Positions 1 to 8,058 of a stretch of 35,518 bases of DNA are shown piece by piece (within the stretch, counting starts at the first letter, position 1; each line of letters opens with the position of its first letter). The notes below the pieces were generated by a model. That model had not been told where the DNA came from and searched no databases. It saw only the letters and a list, made by a program, of their open reading frames with translations. Location of the stretch: NCBI GenBank assembly GCA_016871725.1, contig VHCL01000017.1, positions 1 to 35,518 on the forward strand, written 5' to 3'. The DNA is from Verrucomicrobiota bacterium. Its GTDB lineage: Bacteria > Verrucomicrobiota > Verrucomicrobiia > Opitutales > UBA953. The translations under genes were made by a program, and so were the position numbers.

Positions 1-250
1 GGATTCGCTGATCGTGAGGAATCAGCACAATCCCGTGAAGGTGATCCGGCATGGCCAGCATCATCAATGGCGTCCACTTCCCGCGGGTAGTCAGGTGATG
101 GGTGGCGGCGACGATCGCCTCCCATGCGGCGGGATTATCGAAGTGGCGGACCTTCCTCTCTTGATGGCACAAGGTGATGAACAGCGGGTCACGCTCGTGA
201 ACCCAAGGTGGCCTTTGGTGGGGAAGGTACTCACGGATTCTGAAATCCAT
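1..250 (-). CDS. REP-associated tyrosine transposase (RAYT, Y1/IS200-like), 5' part only
   Basis: This minus-strand frame starts at an ATG at 248-250 and runs off the left edge, so only about 83 N-terminal residues are visible. It reads MDFRIREYLPHQRPPW, then FITLCHQER, and then AMPDHLHGIVLIP near the edge. The H-L-H inside MPDHLHG is the HUH metal motif of Y1 transposases, and the preceding FITL...R strand is typical of the family. The catalytic tyrosine helix would lie outside the window. RAYTs are single-copy, domesticated relatives of IS200/IS605 TnpA that act on REP hairpins. A REP-like hairpin with a GTAG foot lies 49 bases upstream of the start, and six more are seen in this window. 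A plus-strand frame over the same bases is a shadow. The family call is confident; whether the gene is intact cannot be judged here. Confidence 0.85.
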   Translation of the reverse strand, partial: MDFRIREYLPHQRPPWVHERDPLFITLCHQERKVRHFDNPAAWEAIVAATHHLTTRGKWTPLMMLAMPDHLHGIVLIPHDQRI

Positions 251-300
251 CGGAATACGCTGACCCTGTTGAGCGGTAGTTCGATGCAGGAGAGGCCCTA

Positions 301-325
301 GGGCAGCACGCGGTGCTGCCCCTAC
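301..325 (-). repeat. REP-like hairpin R1 (GTAG foot)
   Basis: Read on the minus strand this is GTAG (325-322), then 9-base arms GGGCAGCAC and GTGCTGCCC around a CGC loop. The arms are perfectly complementary. It lies just upstream of the RAYT start in the same orientation, the usual place for a cognate REP. Confidence 0.8.
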
Positions 326-343
326 CTCGAGGCATCTACCCAC

Positions 344-370
344 AAAAAAGCCCCCGGAATCCGGGGGCTT
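344..370 (-). terminator. Rho-independent terminator of the sugar isomerase-like gene
   Basis: Perfect 8-bp stem GCCCCCGG / CCGGGGGC with an AAT loop at 350-368. Read on the minus strand it is followed by a run of six T (349-344). It lies 24 bases past the stop of the minus-strand gene at 394-1245. Confidence 0.9.
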
Positions 371-393
371 GATGATCGCGGCGGTGGCGAATC

Positions 394-1245
394 TTACTTC
401 GCGCGGGCTTTGACGAAATCGATGTTATGCTTCACCTGCGGGACGCTGTCCTTCCAGTCGGCTTCGTGCTCGACGGAGATATGGCCGTCGAACTTCTGGC
501 GGATGAGTTCCTTGAGGCAGCCGTCCACGTCGACCACGCCCTTGCCGGCGACGACGACGGTGGCCTTGTGGCCGAAGTCGGACTTGTCCTTGAGGTGCAC
601 GCTGACGATGCGGCCTTCGAGGACCTTGATCGCCCAGACGGAGCTCAGGCCGGAAGTGGCCCAGTGGCCGATGTCGGCGCAGGCGCCGACGCGGGCGTCG
701 CGGCTTTCGACGACGCCGAGGATGTAGAGGGGATCCCAGACCTTGTACTTGGGGTCGATCTTGCCGTCCTTGGTGAGCCGGGTGCCGTGCTCATGGAAGG
801 CGACCTTGATGTCGAACTCCTTGGCGGCGGACTCCCAGTGGGCGACCTGTTCGGTGGACTCGGTGCAGACGGCGTAGAGGCCCATCTTCTTGGCGAAGGC
901 CATGATGGCGTAGACTTCTTCCTTCGTCTTGGCGGCGATGACGCCGTAGTTCACGGCGCGGACCCCTTGGCGGTCCAGCTCAGCTTTGATCTCGGCCATG
1001 GTGGCCTCGGACATCGAGTGGTGGGTCTTGTCCTTCGAGCCGGGCTTCACGGCCTGTCCGGGGAAGATTTCGATGAGGTTGCCGCCGGCTTCCTTGGTCT
1101 TGGCGATGGCTTCGAAGAAGGAGAACTCCTTGAAGGTGTAGGCTTGGGCGCCGACGAACCAGCCGTTCTGGCGGTAGGATTCCGGGATCGGATCGGCGCT
1201 GACGCAGGCCGCGGCGGCGAGGGCGAGGAGGGTGAGGAGACGCAT
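394..1245 (-). CDS. Secreted sugar phosphate isomerase/epimerase-like TIM-barrel protein
   Basis: 283 residues. The start chosen is the ATG at 1243-1245, because it gives a clean signal peptide (MRLLTLLALAAAACVSA); the longer frame upstream has no such start logic. The mature part is an AP-endonuclease-2 / xylose isomerase-like TIM barrel. EIFPG, FHEHG, CADIGH, VHLKD and VEHE sit at successive strand ends and are the expected metal and substrate ligands of this superfamily. Such proteins usually isomerise or epimerise sugars or keto-acids, and exported versions are common in polysaccharide-degrading Planctomycetes and Verrucomicrobia; the substrate cannot be told here. The AAAC stretch in the leader could be a weak lipobox. 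The gene is monocistronic, ends at a strong terminator and diverges from yraN across a 103-base gap that holds a perfect palindrome. Confidence 0.85.
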   Translation of the reverse strand: MRLLTLLALAAAACVSADPIPESYRQNGWFVGAQAYTFKEFSFFEAIAKTKEAGGNLIEIFPGQAVKPGSKDKTHHSMSEATMAEIKAELDRQGVRAVNYGVIAAKTKEEVYAIMAFAKKMGLYAVCTESTEQVAHWESAAKEFDIKVAFHEHGTRLTKDGKIDPKYKVWDPLYILGVVESRDARVGACADIGHWATSGLSSVWAIKVLEGRIVSVHLKDKSDFGHKATVVVAGKGVVDVDGCLKELIRQKFDGHISVEHEADWKDSVPQVKHNIDFVKARAK

Positions 1246-1274
1246 GGGTGTGGGGTGTAAGGACAGAGAAAGGC

Positions 1275-1292
1275 ACCTAGGGTTCCCTAGGT
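1275..1292. promoter_or_regulatory. Perfect palindrome in the divergent promoter region
   Basis: ACCTAGGG and CCCTAGGT flank a TT centre (18 bp, no mismatch) midway between the divergent starts at 1245 and 1349. It overlaps a TTGACC hexamer (1295-1290, minus) that could be the -35 of the isomerase-like gene. Symmetry and position fit an operator for a dimeric regulator; the regulator is unknown. The core ACCTAGGT recurs at 24992-24999 in another divergent gap. Confidence 0.4.
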
Positions 1293-1348
1293 CAAGAACC
1301 CCTCCGTCGCGGGCTGGTCGAAAAGCGGCGTTTTGGGTCTCATCGGAC

Positions 1349-1771
1349 ATGTTTTGGCGTGAACTCGGCGAGGCTCTGCGGGCATGGTGGGTCGGCCGTC
1401 CGCCCCCGGCCGATTTCGGCGCCTGGGGTGAACGCCAAGCCGAGGCGCACTACCGTCGCCAGGGCGGCCGTTGCCTGGCGGCCAACTGGCGGCACGGACG
1501 CGACGAACTCGACCTCATCGTCCTTGAAGGCGAAGTGCTCGTCTTCGTCGAGGTCAAGACCCGTCATGCCGACGAGGGCGGGGAAGGGTATTGGGCGGTG
1601 AATCGACGGAAAAAGAGGGCTTTGCGCCGGGCCGCCGGCGCCTGGATCCGCCAAATCGGGGGTGCGTGTCATACGCGCTTCGACGTCGTGGAAGTTCTGG
1701 TTTGCAAGGAAGGCACCGTCCGCCTCCTTCAACACCGTGGCGAAGTCCTCTTCGGGCGTCGCCGCTTCTAG
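1349..1771 (+). CDS. yraN: YraN/UPF0102 family endonuclease-like protein
   Basis: 140 residues from the ATG at 1349. The frame stays open upstream, but the extra N-terminus is arginine-rich shadow sequence with no family similarity. The family core is clear: GERQAEAHYRRQG (about residues 27-39), DELDLI (52-57), FVEVKTR (66-72) and a later RFDVVEV strand. This is the PD-(D/E)XK nuclease-like arrangement of UPF0102, with E28, D55, E68 and K70 as the likely metal and catalytic set. The role of the family is not firmly known; it is often linked to Holliday-junction or DNA processing. The usual GE(I/L)D box is here DELD, a mild variation. It ends 6 bases before zwf and is probably the first gene of a yraN-zwf-opcA unit. 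Confidence 0.85.
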   Translation: MFWRELGEALRAWWVGRPPPADFGAWGERQAEAHYRRQGGRCLAANWRHGRDELDLIVLEGEVLVFVEVKTRHADEGGEGYWAVNRRKKRALRRAAGAWIRQIGGACHTRFDVVEVLVCKEGTVRLLQHRGEVLFGRRRF

Positions 1772-1777
1772 ACTCCG

Positions 1778-3322
<1,545 letters not shown>

Positions 3323-3324
3323 CC

Positions 3325-4293
3325 ATGGCCCACCCGCTGATCGACGCGCTGCCGGGCTTCCCGGCCAAGATCTCCGCCGTCCTGCCGTCGCTCGACAAGG
3401 CGTGGGCCGACGAAGGCGAGGACGCCGCGCGCGCCTCGCAGATGAACCTCGTGCTGATGTTCGGCGCCGGCGTCACGCCTGCCGACGCGCAGGCGCGTTT
3501 CGACGAGGCCATCCGTTTCGCCCAGCGCTATCCCTGCCGGCTCGTCGTCCTCGCCGCCCGTCCGGCCGCCGAGGCCGCCGCCGCGCTCGAGGCCAAGGTC
3601 AACGTCCTCTGCTTCTTCGATCCGTCCCGCCGCGGCAAGCGCTGCTGCGAGGCGCTCATGCTCGCCCATGGCGCGCCGACCTCGGAGCTCGAATCGCTCG
3701 TCTCCACCTGGCTCGAAGGCGATCTCCCCGTGAACCTCTGGGCCCACGGCGTGACCGTCGAAGAGTTCAGGCCCTGGCTGAATTGGACCGCCCGCTGCCG
3801 CCGCGTCGTCGCCGACCGCTCCCTCGTGGGCGACGCTTTCTTCGCGTTGCCGTTCCCCAAGGCCAAGGCCGTCCGCGATCTGTCCGTCGCCCGCTGCCTC
3901 CCCGTGCGCCAGGCCCTCGGCCAATACCTCGCCGCCCACGCTCCGGCCGAGCTCGTGCGCGGCCTGCGCTCCGTGACCGTCTCGCACGGCGCCGGCATGC
4001 GCGGCGAAGCCTACGGCATCCTCGAATGGATGCGCTCCTGCCTCACGCATTGCGCCGGCCTCACCCGTTCGCACCTCGACGTCTCCTTCGCCCTTTCCGA
4101 GAAGCCTCCGGCGGGCGACTGCCTCGACGCCGAGTGGGTCTTCGCCGACGGCGCCCGCTTCTCCTGGGAGCATTCCGAGGGCTGCTCGCGCGCCACGCTC
4201 GCCTTCTCCCGCAGCCGCGATCACGCCAAGCTCACCCAGCGCGTCGCCTTCATGGGCGCCCCGGAAGCCTTGTCCGAAGCGGTGTTTTTCTGA
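3325..4293 (+). CDS. opcA: Glucose-6-phosphate dehydrogenase assembly/activator protein OpcA
   Basis: 322 residues starting 2 bases after the zwf stop. OpcA-type proteins bind Zwf and promote its active oligomer in cyanobacteria and actinobacteria; they have no catalytic role of their own. Family-like segments are SQMNLVLMFGAG near residue 40, the RCCEAL stretch near residue 110 and the LPVNLWAHG strand near residue 130. The order zwf-opcA is the classical context and strengthens an otherwise moderate similarity. There is no signal peptide or membrane segment, so the protein should be cytoplasmic. The identification rests on motif recall plus neighbourhood. Confidence 0.8.
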   Translation: MAHPLIDALPGFPAKISAVLPSLDKAWADEGEDAARASQMNLVLMFGAGVTPADAQARFDEAIRFAQRYPCRLVVLAARPAAEAAAALEAKVNVLCFFDPSRRGKRCCEALMLAHGAPTSELESLVSTWLEGDLPVNLWAHGVTVEEFRPWLNWTARCRRVVADRSLVGDAFFALPFPKAKAVRDLSVARCLPVRQALGQYLAAHAPAELVRGLRSVTVSHGAGMRGEAYGILEWMRSCLTHCAGLTRSHLDVSFALSEKPPAGDCLDAEWVFADGARFSWEHSEGCSRATLAFSRSRDHAKLTQRVAFMGAPEALSEAVFF

Positions 4294-4335
4294 GCACGTC
4301 GCGCTACGCGCACGCGCGATGAAGGATATTCGATG

Positions 4336-4426
4336 CAGATGAAGGATGGATGATCTGTGATTTGATTAAGCCGGGGGTCTTTTCAGCCCCTTGTTTTCAA
4401 ATCATCCATCTTCCATCCTTTATCTG
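4336..4426. repeat. Long imperfect inverted repeat between convergent opcA and rdgB
   Basis: 30-base arms at 4336-4365 and 4397-4426 match at 25 of 30 positions, with a 31-base loop that holds a nested GGGG...CCCC stem. The left arm contains GATGAAGGAT, which also occurs directly upstream at 4319-4328. The position between two converging genes fits a bidirectional terminator or a small repeat element. It is AT-richer than its surroundings. Confidence 0.6.
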
Positions 4427-4445
4427 TCTCTCCATCTTTCTTGCT

Positions 4446-5054
4446 TCAGGCCACGCCATTCTCCCTCAGCCACGCCGCCATGAGCTGGAAGGCTTTGGCG
4501 CGGTGGCTGATCGCGTCTTTCTTGGCGGGGCTGAGCTCGCCGAAGGTGCGTTCCTCGTTGGCGGGCACGAAGAGCGAATCATAGCCGAAGCCTTCGGTGC
4601 CGACCTCGGCTTCGAGGATCTTGCCCCAGCACTGGCCGACGAACTTGCCGACTTCCTGGTTGGGTCCGAGGAGGATGAGGTGGCATTCGAAGCGCGCGCC
4701 GCGCTTGTGGGGCGGAGCCTTCTTCATCGCCTCGAGGAGCTTCGCGCGGTTCTGGGCGTCGGTCGCGCCCATGCCGGCGTAGACCGCGGAGTCGACGCCC
4801 GGTCCGCCCTGCAACGCGTCGCAGCACAGGCCGCTGTCATCCGCGAGCACCCACGCCTTGCGCGGCGCGATGGCGCGCAGGGCTTCGGCCTTCAGGCGGC
4901 AGTTGCCGTGGAAGGTGCCGGAGATCTCTTCGACATACGGCATGCCGCCGAGGTCCTTGGCCGAGCGCACGCGCACGTCGAGTCGCGCCTTGGCGAACAT
5001 GCGGCCGAATTCCTCGGCCTTATGCGCGTTGCCCGTCGCCAGAAAGATTTCCAT
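4446..5054 (-). CDS. rdgB: dITP/XTP pyrophosphatase (RdgB/HAM1)
   Basis: 202 residues from the ATG at 5054. Longer frames upstream read through repeat DNA and were rejected. The enzyme removes dITP, dUTP-like and XTP nucleotides by hydrolysis to monophosphate and pyrophosphate, keeping deaminated purines out of DNA and RNA. Signatures are ATGNAHKAEEF (6-16), ADDSGLCCDAL (71-81), FGYDSLF (156-162), the F171-GEL-AKKD segment and SHRAKAF (183-189). Length and motif order are standard. A TTGCCT box sits exactly 35 bases upstream of the ATG and no Shine-Dalgarno is present, so the transcript may be leaderless. The gene faces opcA. Confidence 0.96.
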   Translation of the reverse strand: MEIFLATGNAHKAEEFGRMFAKARLDVRVRSAKDLGGMPYVEEISGTFHGNCRLKAEALRAIAPRKAWVLADDSGLCCDALQGGPGVDSAVYAGMGATDAQNRAKLLEAMKKAPPHKRGARFECHLILLGPNQEVGKFVGQCWGKILEAEVGTEGFGYDSLFVPANEERTFGELSPAKKDAISHRAKAFQLMAAWLRENGVA

Positions 5055-5060
5055 GGAGGG

Positions 5061-5089
5061 AATGTGAGTAGCCCGGGGAGAGAAGGCAA
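5061..5089 (-). promoter_or_regulatory. Putative rdgB promoter, near-leaderless
   Basis: On the minus strand TTGCCT (5089-5084), a 17-base spacer and CACATT (5066-5061) are followed by six bases and the rdgB ATG. The -10 is weak. The main support is that the same spacing recurs at ispG, mrp and the hydrolase gene. Confidence 0.4.
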
Positions 5090-5098
5090 GGGAGAGGG

Positions 5099-5123
5099 GT
5101 AGGGGCAGCACCGCGTGCTGCCC
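5099..5123 (+). repeat. REP-like hairpin R2 (GTAG foot)
   Basis: GTAG at 5099-5102, arms GGGCAGCAC and GTGCTGCCC around CGC (5103-5123). It is identical in core to R1 and R4. The array of GTGCAAAN octamers begins 4 bases later. Confidence 0.8.
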
Positions 5124-5126
5124 TGG

Positions 5127-5174
5127 GTGCAAAAGTGCAAATCGGCCTTCGGCCTGTGCAAAGGTGCAAAAGTG
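5127..5174 (+). repeat. GTGCAAAN octamer array 1
   Basis: Two octamer units (GTGCAAAA, GTGCAAAT), a short hairpin GGCC-TTC-GGCC, then two more units GTGCAAAG and GTGCAAAA. On the minus strand the units read TTTGCAC toward rdgB. One of four such arrays in the window. Confidence 0.75.
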
Positions 5175-5201
5175 AGAGGCAGTCGCTTCAGGTCGCGGCT
5201 G

Positions 5202-5222
5202 GGTTGAGCGGCCCGCTCAACC
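5202..5222. repeat. Perfect 21-bp palindrome
   Basis: Arms GGTTGAGCGG and CCGCTCAACC around a single C. Outer bases GGTCGC (5191-5196) and GCGACC (5223-5228) extend the stem after a left-side bulge. It abuts REP R3. Confidence 0.7.
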
Positions 5223-5224
5223 GC

Positions 5225-5249
5225 GACCGACCGGGCCGGTCAGCCCTAC
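5225..5249 (-). repeat. REP-like hairpin R3 (divergent stem, GTAG foot)
   Basis: On the minus strand GTAG (5249-5246), then arms GGCTGACCG and CGGTCGGTC around GCC. Seven of nine stem positions pair. The stem sequence is quite unlike R1/R2, but the GTAG-9-3-9 layout is the same. The bases before GTAG (minus strand, ATGCCTCAAG) match those before R1 (ATGCCTCGAG). Confidence 0.6.
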
Positions 5250-5497
5250 CTTGAGGCATGGGTTTGAGCTCAAAGGGAAACCGGAGACCGGATGGTTAGC
5301 TGGGGGCATTAGTCACCGATGCATCCTACCCGGTTTCCGGTCTCCCCTTGTGGCCGCGCCTTTCCAACCCCCCCCCCTATCCCTCCCCCTACCCCTTCTC
5401 TATTGTTTCCGCCCCCTTCCTCCGCCAAGGTGCCTGCAGTGCTTGGCTTGGCCTAACCGCCAACCGCTAACCGCCGTCCCCTATCCGCTTTCGCCCC

Positions 5498-6154
5498 TTG
5501 TCCCTCCGCTGCCTCATCACCGCCGGTCCCACCCGCGAGTTCTTCGACCCGGTCCGCTTCATCAGCAACCCGTCGACGGGCAAGATGGGCTTCGCCTTGG
5601 CGACGGCCGCGAAGGAGGCCGGCTGGACGGTCGACCTGGTCGCCGGTCCGGTCTCCCTGCCGGAGCCCGCGGGCGTGATGTATTATCCCGTCGTCACCGC
5701 CGCCGAGATGCATCGCCAGGCCGACGCCTTGTTCGGTCCCTGCGACGTCCTCATCATGACGGCCGCCGTCAGCGACTGGCGTCCGAAGACGACCGCGCCG
5801 CAGAAGCTCAAGAAGGACGGGCAGGGGATGACGGTCGAACTCGAGCCGGTGCCCGACATCGTCTCGGCCCTCGCCGAGGAGCGCCGTACCGACCAGTTCC
5901 TGGTGGGCTTCGCCGCCGAGACCGAGGACGTCGAGGCCCACGCCCTCGACAAGCTCGAGCGCAAAGGACTCGACCTGATCGCCGCCAATTCCGTCGCCGG
6001 CCCCGAGGGCGCCTTCGGTTCCGACGAGAACAAGCTCATCCTGCTCGGTCGAGACGGCTTCCGCGAGGTGATCGGACCGGCCTCCAAGGCCGCCGTCGCG
6101 CGCCAGCTCATCGCCGTGATCGCCCGCCTCGTCGCGGCGCGAGCCGCCTCCTGA
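5498..6154 (+). CDS. coaB: Phosphopantothenate-cysteine ligase (CoaB domain, stand-alone)
   Basis: 218 residues. The only sensible start is a TTG at 5498, giving [20 protein letters not shown]; no ATG or GTG lies upstream in frame near it. The protein matches the C-terminal half of Coa[14 protein letters not shown] (7-18), [11 protein letters not shown] (21-31), the AAVSDW loop and a late ENKLILL. It would join cysteine to 4'-phosphopantothenate in coenzyme A synthesis. The flavin-binding CoaC decarboxylase half is absent, so CoaC must be encoded elsewhere, as in several phyla. The stop is 2 bases before the histidine kinase ATG, so the two are co-transcribed. A rare TTG start with no Shine-Dalgarno suggests modest expression. 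Confidence 0.9.
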   Translation: MSLRCLITAGPTREFFDPVRFISNPSTGKMGFALATAAKEAGWTVDLVAGPVSLPEPAGVMYYPVVTAAEMHRQADALFGPCDVLIMTAAVSDWRPKTTAPQKLKKDGQGMTVELEPVPDIVSALAEERRTDQFLVGFAAETEDVEAHALDKLERKGLDLIAANSVAGPEGAFGSDENKLILLGRDGFREVIGPASKAAVARQLIAVIARLVAARAAS

Positions 6155-6156
6155 CC

Positions 6157-7326
6157 ATGGCCCGTCGTCGCTTCAGTCCGCTTGACCGCGTCCTCGGCCG
6201 CATCGACGACCTCGACGCCCAGAACCTCGCCATCCTCGCCCGTCGCCTCGAACGCGAGCGCGACCTCATGGAGACGGTGTTGGACACTCTCCGCGAGGGC
6301 GTGATCGTGCTCTCGCACGACGGCGCCATCGAATACGCCAACGCCTCCGCGGTCCGCCTGCTCGGCGTCAGTTCGGAAGACCTCGCCGGCGCCGAGCTGC
6401 GCCGCGTCTCGCCCGACATCGCCCAGGCCCTCGAGCTGCCCGAGACCGTCGGCGCGCTGTCCCGCGAGCTCGAGGTCCGTTATCCCGAGCCGCGGCTCCT
6501 TTCGCTCCACCTCGCCCGCGTCGGCGAGCAGCAGGGCGCCGAACGCAGCCGGCGCGTGGCCGTCCTCAGCGACGTCACCAAGGAACGCGTGCAGACCGAG
6601 GACCGCGTCGAGAGCGAGCGTATCGACTCGATCGTCTCCCTCGCCGCCGGCGTCGCGCATGAGGTCGGCAATCCCCTCAACGCGATCGGCATCCACCTGC
6701 AGCTGCTCCAACGCGAGGCCGCCAAGCTCGGCGACTCGCCCGCCGCGGAGAAGATCCGCAAGGCCGCCGAGGTCTGCCAGGGCGAGATCAAGCGTCTCGA
6801 CGGCATCGTGCGCGATTTCCTCGGGGCGGTCCGCCAGACCCCGCCCAACCTGACCGACACCGACCTCGTCGCCGTCGTCGCCGAGGCCACCGCGCTCCTC
6901 CGCGAACAGATGGAGCAGCTCGGCGTGCGCGTCTCGCTCGACGTCCCCGGCGAGCTCCCGCTCATCCTCGGCGACCGCAACCAGATCAAGCAGGCGCTCT
7001 TCAACGTGATGAAGAACGCCCTCGAGGCCATGGACCGCGGCGGTGACATCCACGTGAAGCTCTCGTCCGACGACGAGTGGGTCGTGCTGTCGATCCGCGA
7101 CACTGGGGTGGGCATCCCGGCCGACAAACTCACGCGCGTCTTCGACGCCTACTACACCACCAAGGCCTCCGGCGGCGGCATCGGCATGCTCATCCTCCTG
7201 CGCATCCTGCGGGCCCATGGCGGCACGGTGGACATCCAGAGCACCCCGGACGTCGGCACGACCGTCATCCTACGGTTCCCGCTCAAGCATCGCCGGGTCC
7301 GCACCTTGGAAGCCCCGAAGTCTTGA
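6157..7326 (+). CDS. Soluble PAS-domain sensor histidine kinase (NtrB-like)
   Basis: 389 residues. An N-terminal helical stretch leads to a PAS domain (about 38-150, with EGVIVLSHDGAIEYANASA), then a HisKA dimerisation helix with phospho-acceptor His168 in VAHEVGNPLNAI, then a HATPase. The N box is QALFNVMKNALEAM, the G1 box DTGVGIP and the F box FDAYYTTK, followed by GGGIGMLI, which replaces the common GTGLGL. There are no membrane segments, so it senses a cytoplasmic signal. No response regulator lies beside it, so the partner is unknown. A longer frame upstream across coaB is a shadow; the ATG at 6157 follows the coaB stop by 2 bases. An NtrB-like role is only suggested by architecture, and rpoN is also in this window but 20 kb away. 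Confidence 0.9.
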   Translation: MARRRFSPLDRVLGRIDDLDAQNLAILARRLERERDLMETVLDTLREGVIVLSHDGAIEYANASAVRLLGVSSEDLAGAELRRVSPDIAQALELPETVGALSRELEVRYPEPRLLSLHLARVGEQQGAERSRRVAVLSDVTKERVQTEDRVESERIDSIVSLAAGVAHEVGNPLNAIGIHLQLLQREAAKLGDSPAAEKIRKAAEVCQGEIKRLDGIVRDFLGAVRQTPPNLTDTDLVAVVAEATALLREQMEQLGVRVSLDVPGELPLILGDRNQIKQALFNVMKNALEAMDRGGDIHVKLSSDDEWVVLSIRDTGVGIPADKLTRVFDAYYTTKASGGGIGMLILLRILRAHGGTVDIQSTPDVGTTVILRFPLKHRRVRTLEAPKS

Positions 7327-7363
7327 AACCCGTCCGTTTTCCCGTTGTCTTAACCTTATCCCC

Positions 7364-8011
7364 ATGAAGCACCTCGCTCTCTGCCTGCTCGCCCTCCCGG
7401 CCTTCGTCCTCGCTCAGGACAAGGAACTTCCGCTCGAGCTGCCGAAGTCGGTCGCGCTCGGCACGCCGCGCCCGGTGAAGATCAATAACCTCGAGCCGGT
7501 CTCGTCCGCTCCGCGCAAGCTGCCCAAGGTGCCCGCCGCCGCCGTCAACCTGGCCAAGGGAGCCAACGTGACCTCCTCCGCCCGCGAAGCCGCCGCCGGC
7601 GACTTCTCCTATGTCACCGACGGGGACAAGGGCGGCGAAGAAGGTTTCGAAGTCGAACTGCCCCGCGGCCATCACTGGGTCCAGGTCGACCTCGGCAAGT
7701 CGGCCGAGATCAGCGCCATCGCCCTCTGGCATTTCCACCGCGAGCGTCGCGTCTACTTCAACGTGATCGTCCAGATCTCCGACGACGCCTCCTTCAAGAC
7801 CGGCGTGACCACCGTCTACAACAACGACTCCGAAGGCGAACTCGGCCTGGGCAAGGGCAAGGACTACTGCTACTACGAGTCGCACGAAGGCCGCGTCATC
7901 CCGGTCGCCGCCGTCAAGGGCCGCTACGTCCGCTTCCACTCCAAGGGCAACTCCGCCGGACCTTCGAACGACTACATCGAAGCCGAAGTCTGGGGCGTCC
8001 CGGCCAAGTAA
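7364..8011 (+). CDS. Secreted discoidin (F5/8 type C)-like protein
   Basis: 215 residues from the ATG at 7364, with signal peptide MKHLALCLLALPAFVLA before QDKEL. After a proline-rich linker (about 25-65) comes a discoidin-like fold: NLAKGANVTSSA, the hallmark HHWVQVDLGKSAEISAIALWHF, then QISDDASF and GRYVRFHSKG. Discoidin domains bind carbohydrates or surfaces. There is no catalytic domain, so it is probably an exported binding or lectin-like protein. The gene lies 37 bases after the histidine kinase on the same strand and could be co-transcribed or have its own promoter (TTGAAA at 7323). The function is not otherwise recognisable. Confidence 0.8.
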   Translation: MKHLALCLLALPAFVLAQDKELPLELPKSVALGTPRPVKINNLEPVSSAPRKLPKVPAAAVNLAKGANVTSSAREAAAGDFSYVTDGDKGGEEGFEVELPRGHHWVQVDLGKSAEISAIALWHFHRERRVYFNVIVQISDDASFKTGVTTVYNNDSEGELGLGKGKDYCYYESHEGRVIPVAAVKGRYVRFHSKGNSAGPSNDYIEAEVWGVPAK

Positions 8012-8058
8012 GGCCGGACTTTGCTTGAATCGGGCGGGCTTGCCCGCACCTTGAAGCC

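Larger units (their letters stand above)
5055..5497. other. Gene-free strip packed with palindromic and repeated elements
   Basis: 443 bases with no supported gene. In order it holds the rdgB promoter (5061-5089), REP R2 (5099-5123), an octamer array with a GGCC-TTC-GGCC mini-hairpin (5127-5174), a perfect 21-bp palindrome (5202-5222) whose outer flanks GGTCGC/GCGACC also pair, REP R3 (5225-5249), a 14-base imperfect inverted repeat (5278-5291 with 5330-5343, two mismatches), a C-rich tract including ten C in a row (about 5365-5425), and short AACCGC repeats (5455-5475) before the coaB start. Confidence 0.85.

Noticed and set aside
14..301. 95-residue plus-strand frame at the left edge
   Set aside because: The same bases on the minus strand encode a recognisable HUH transposase with MPDHLHG.
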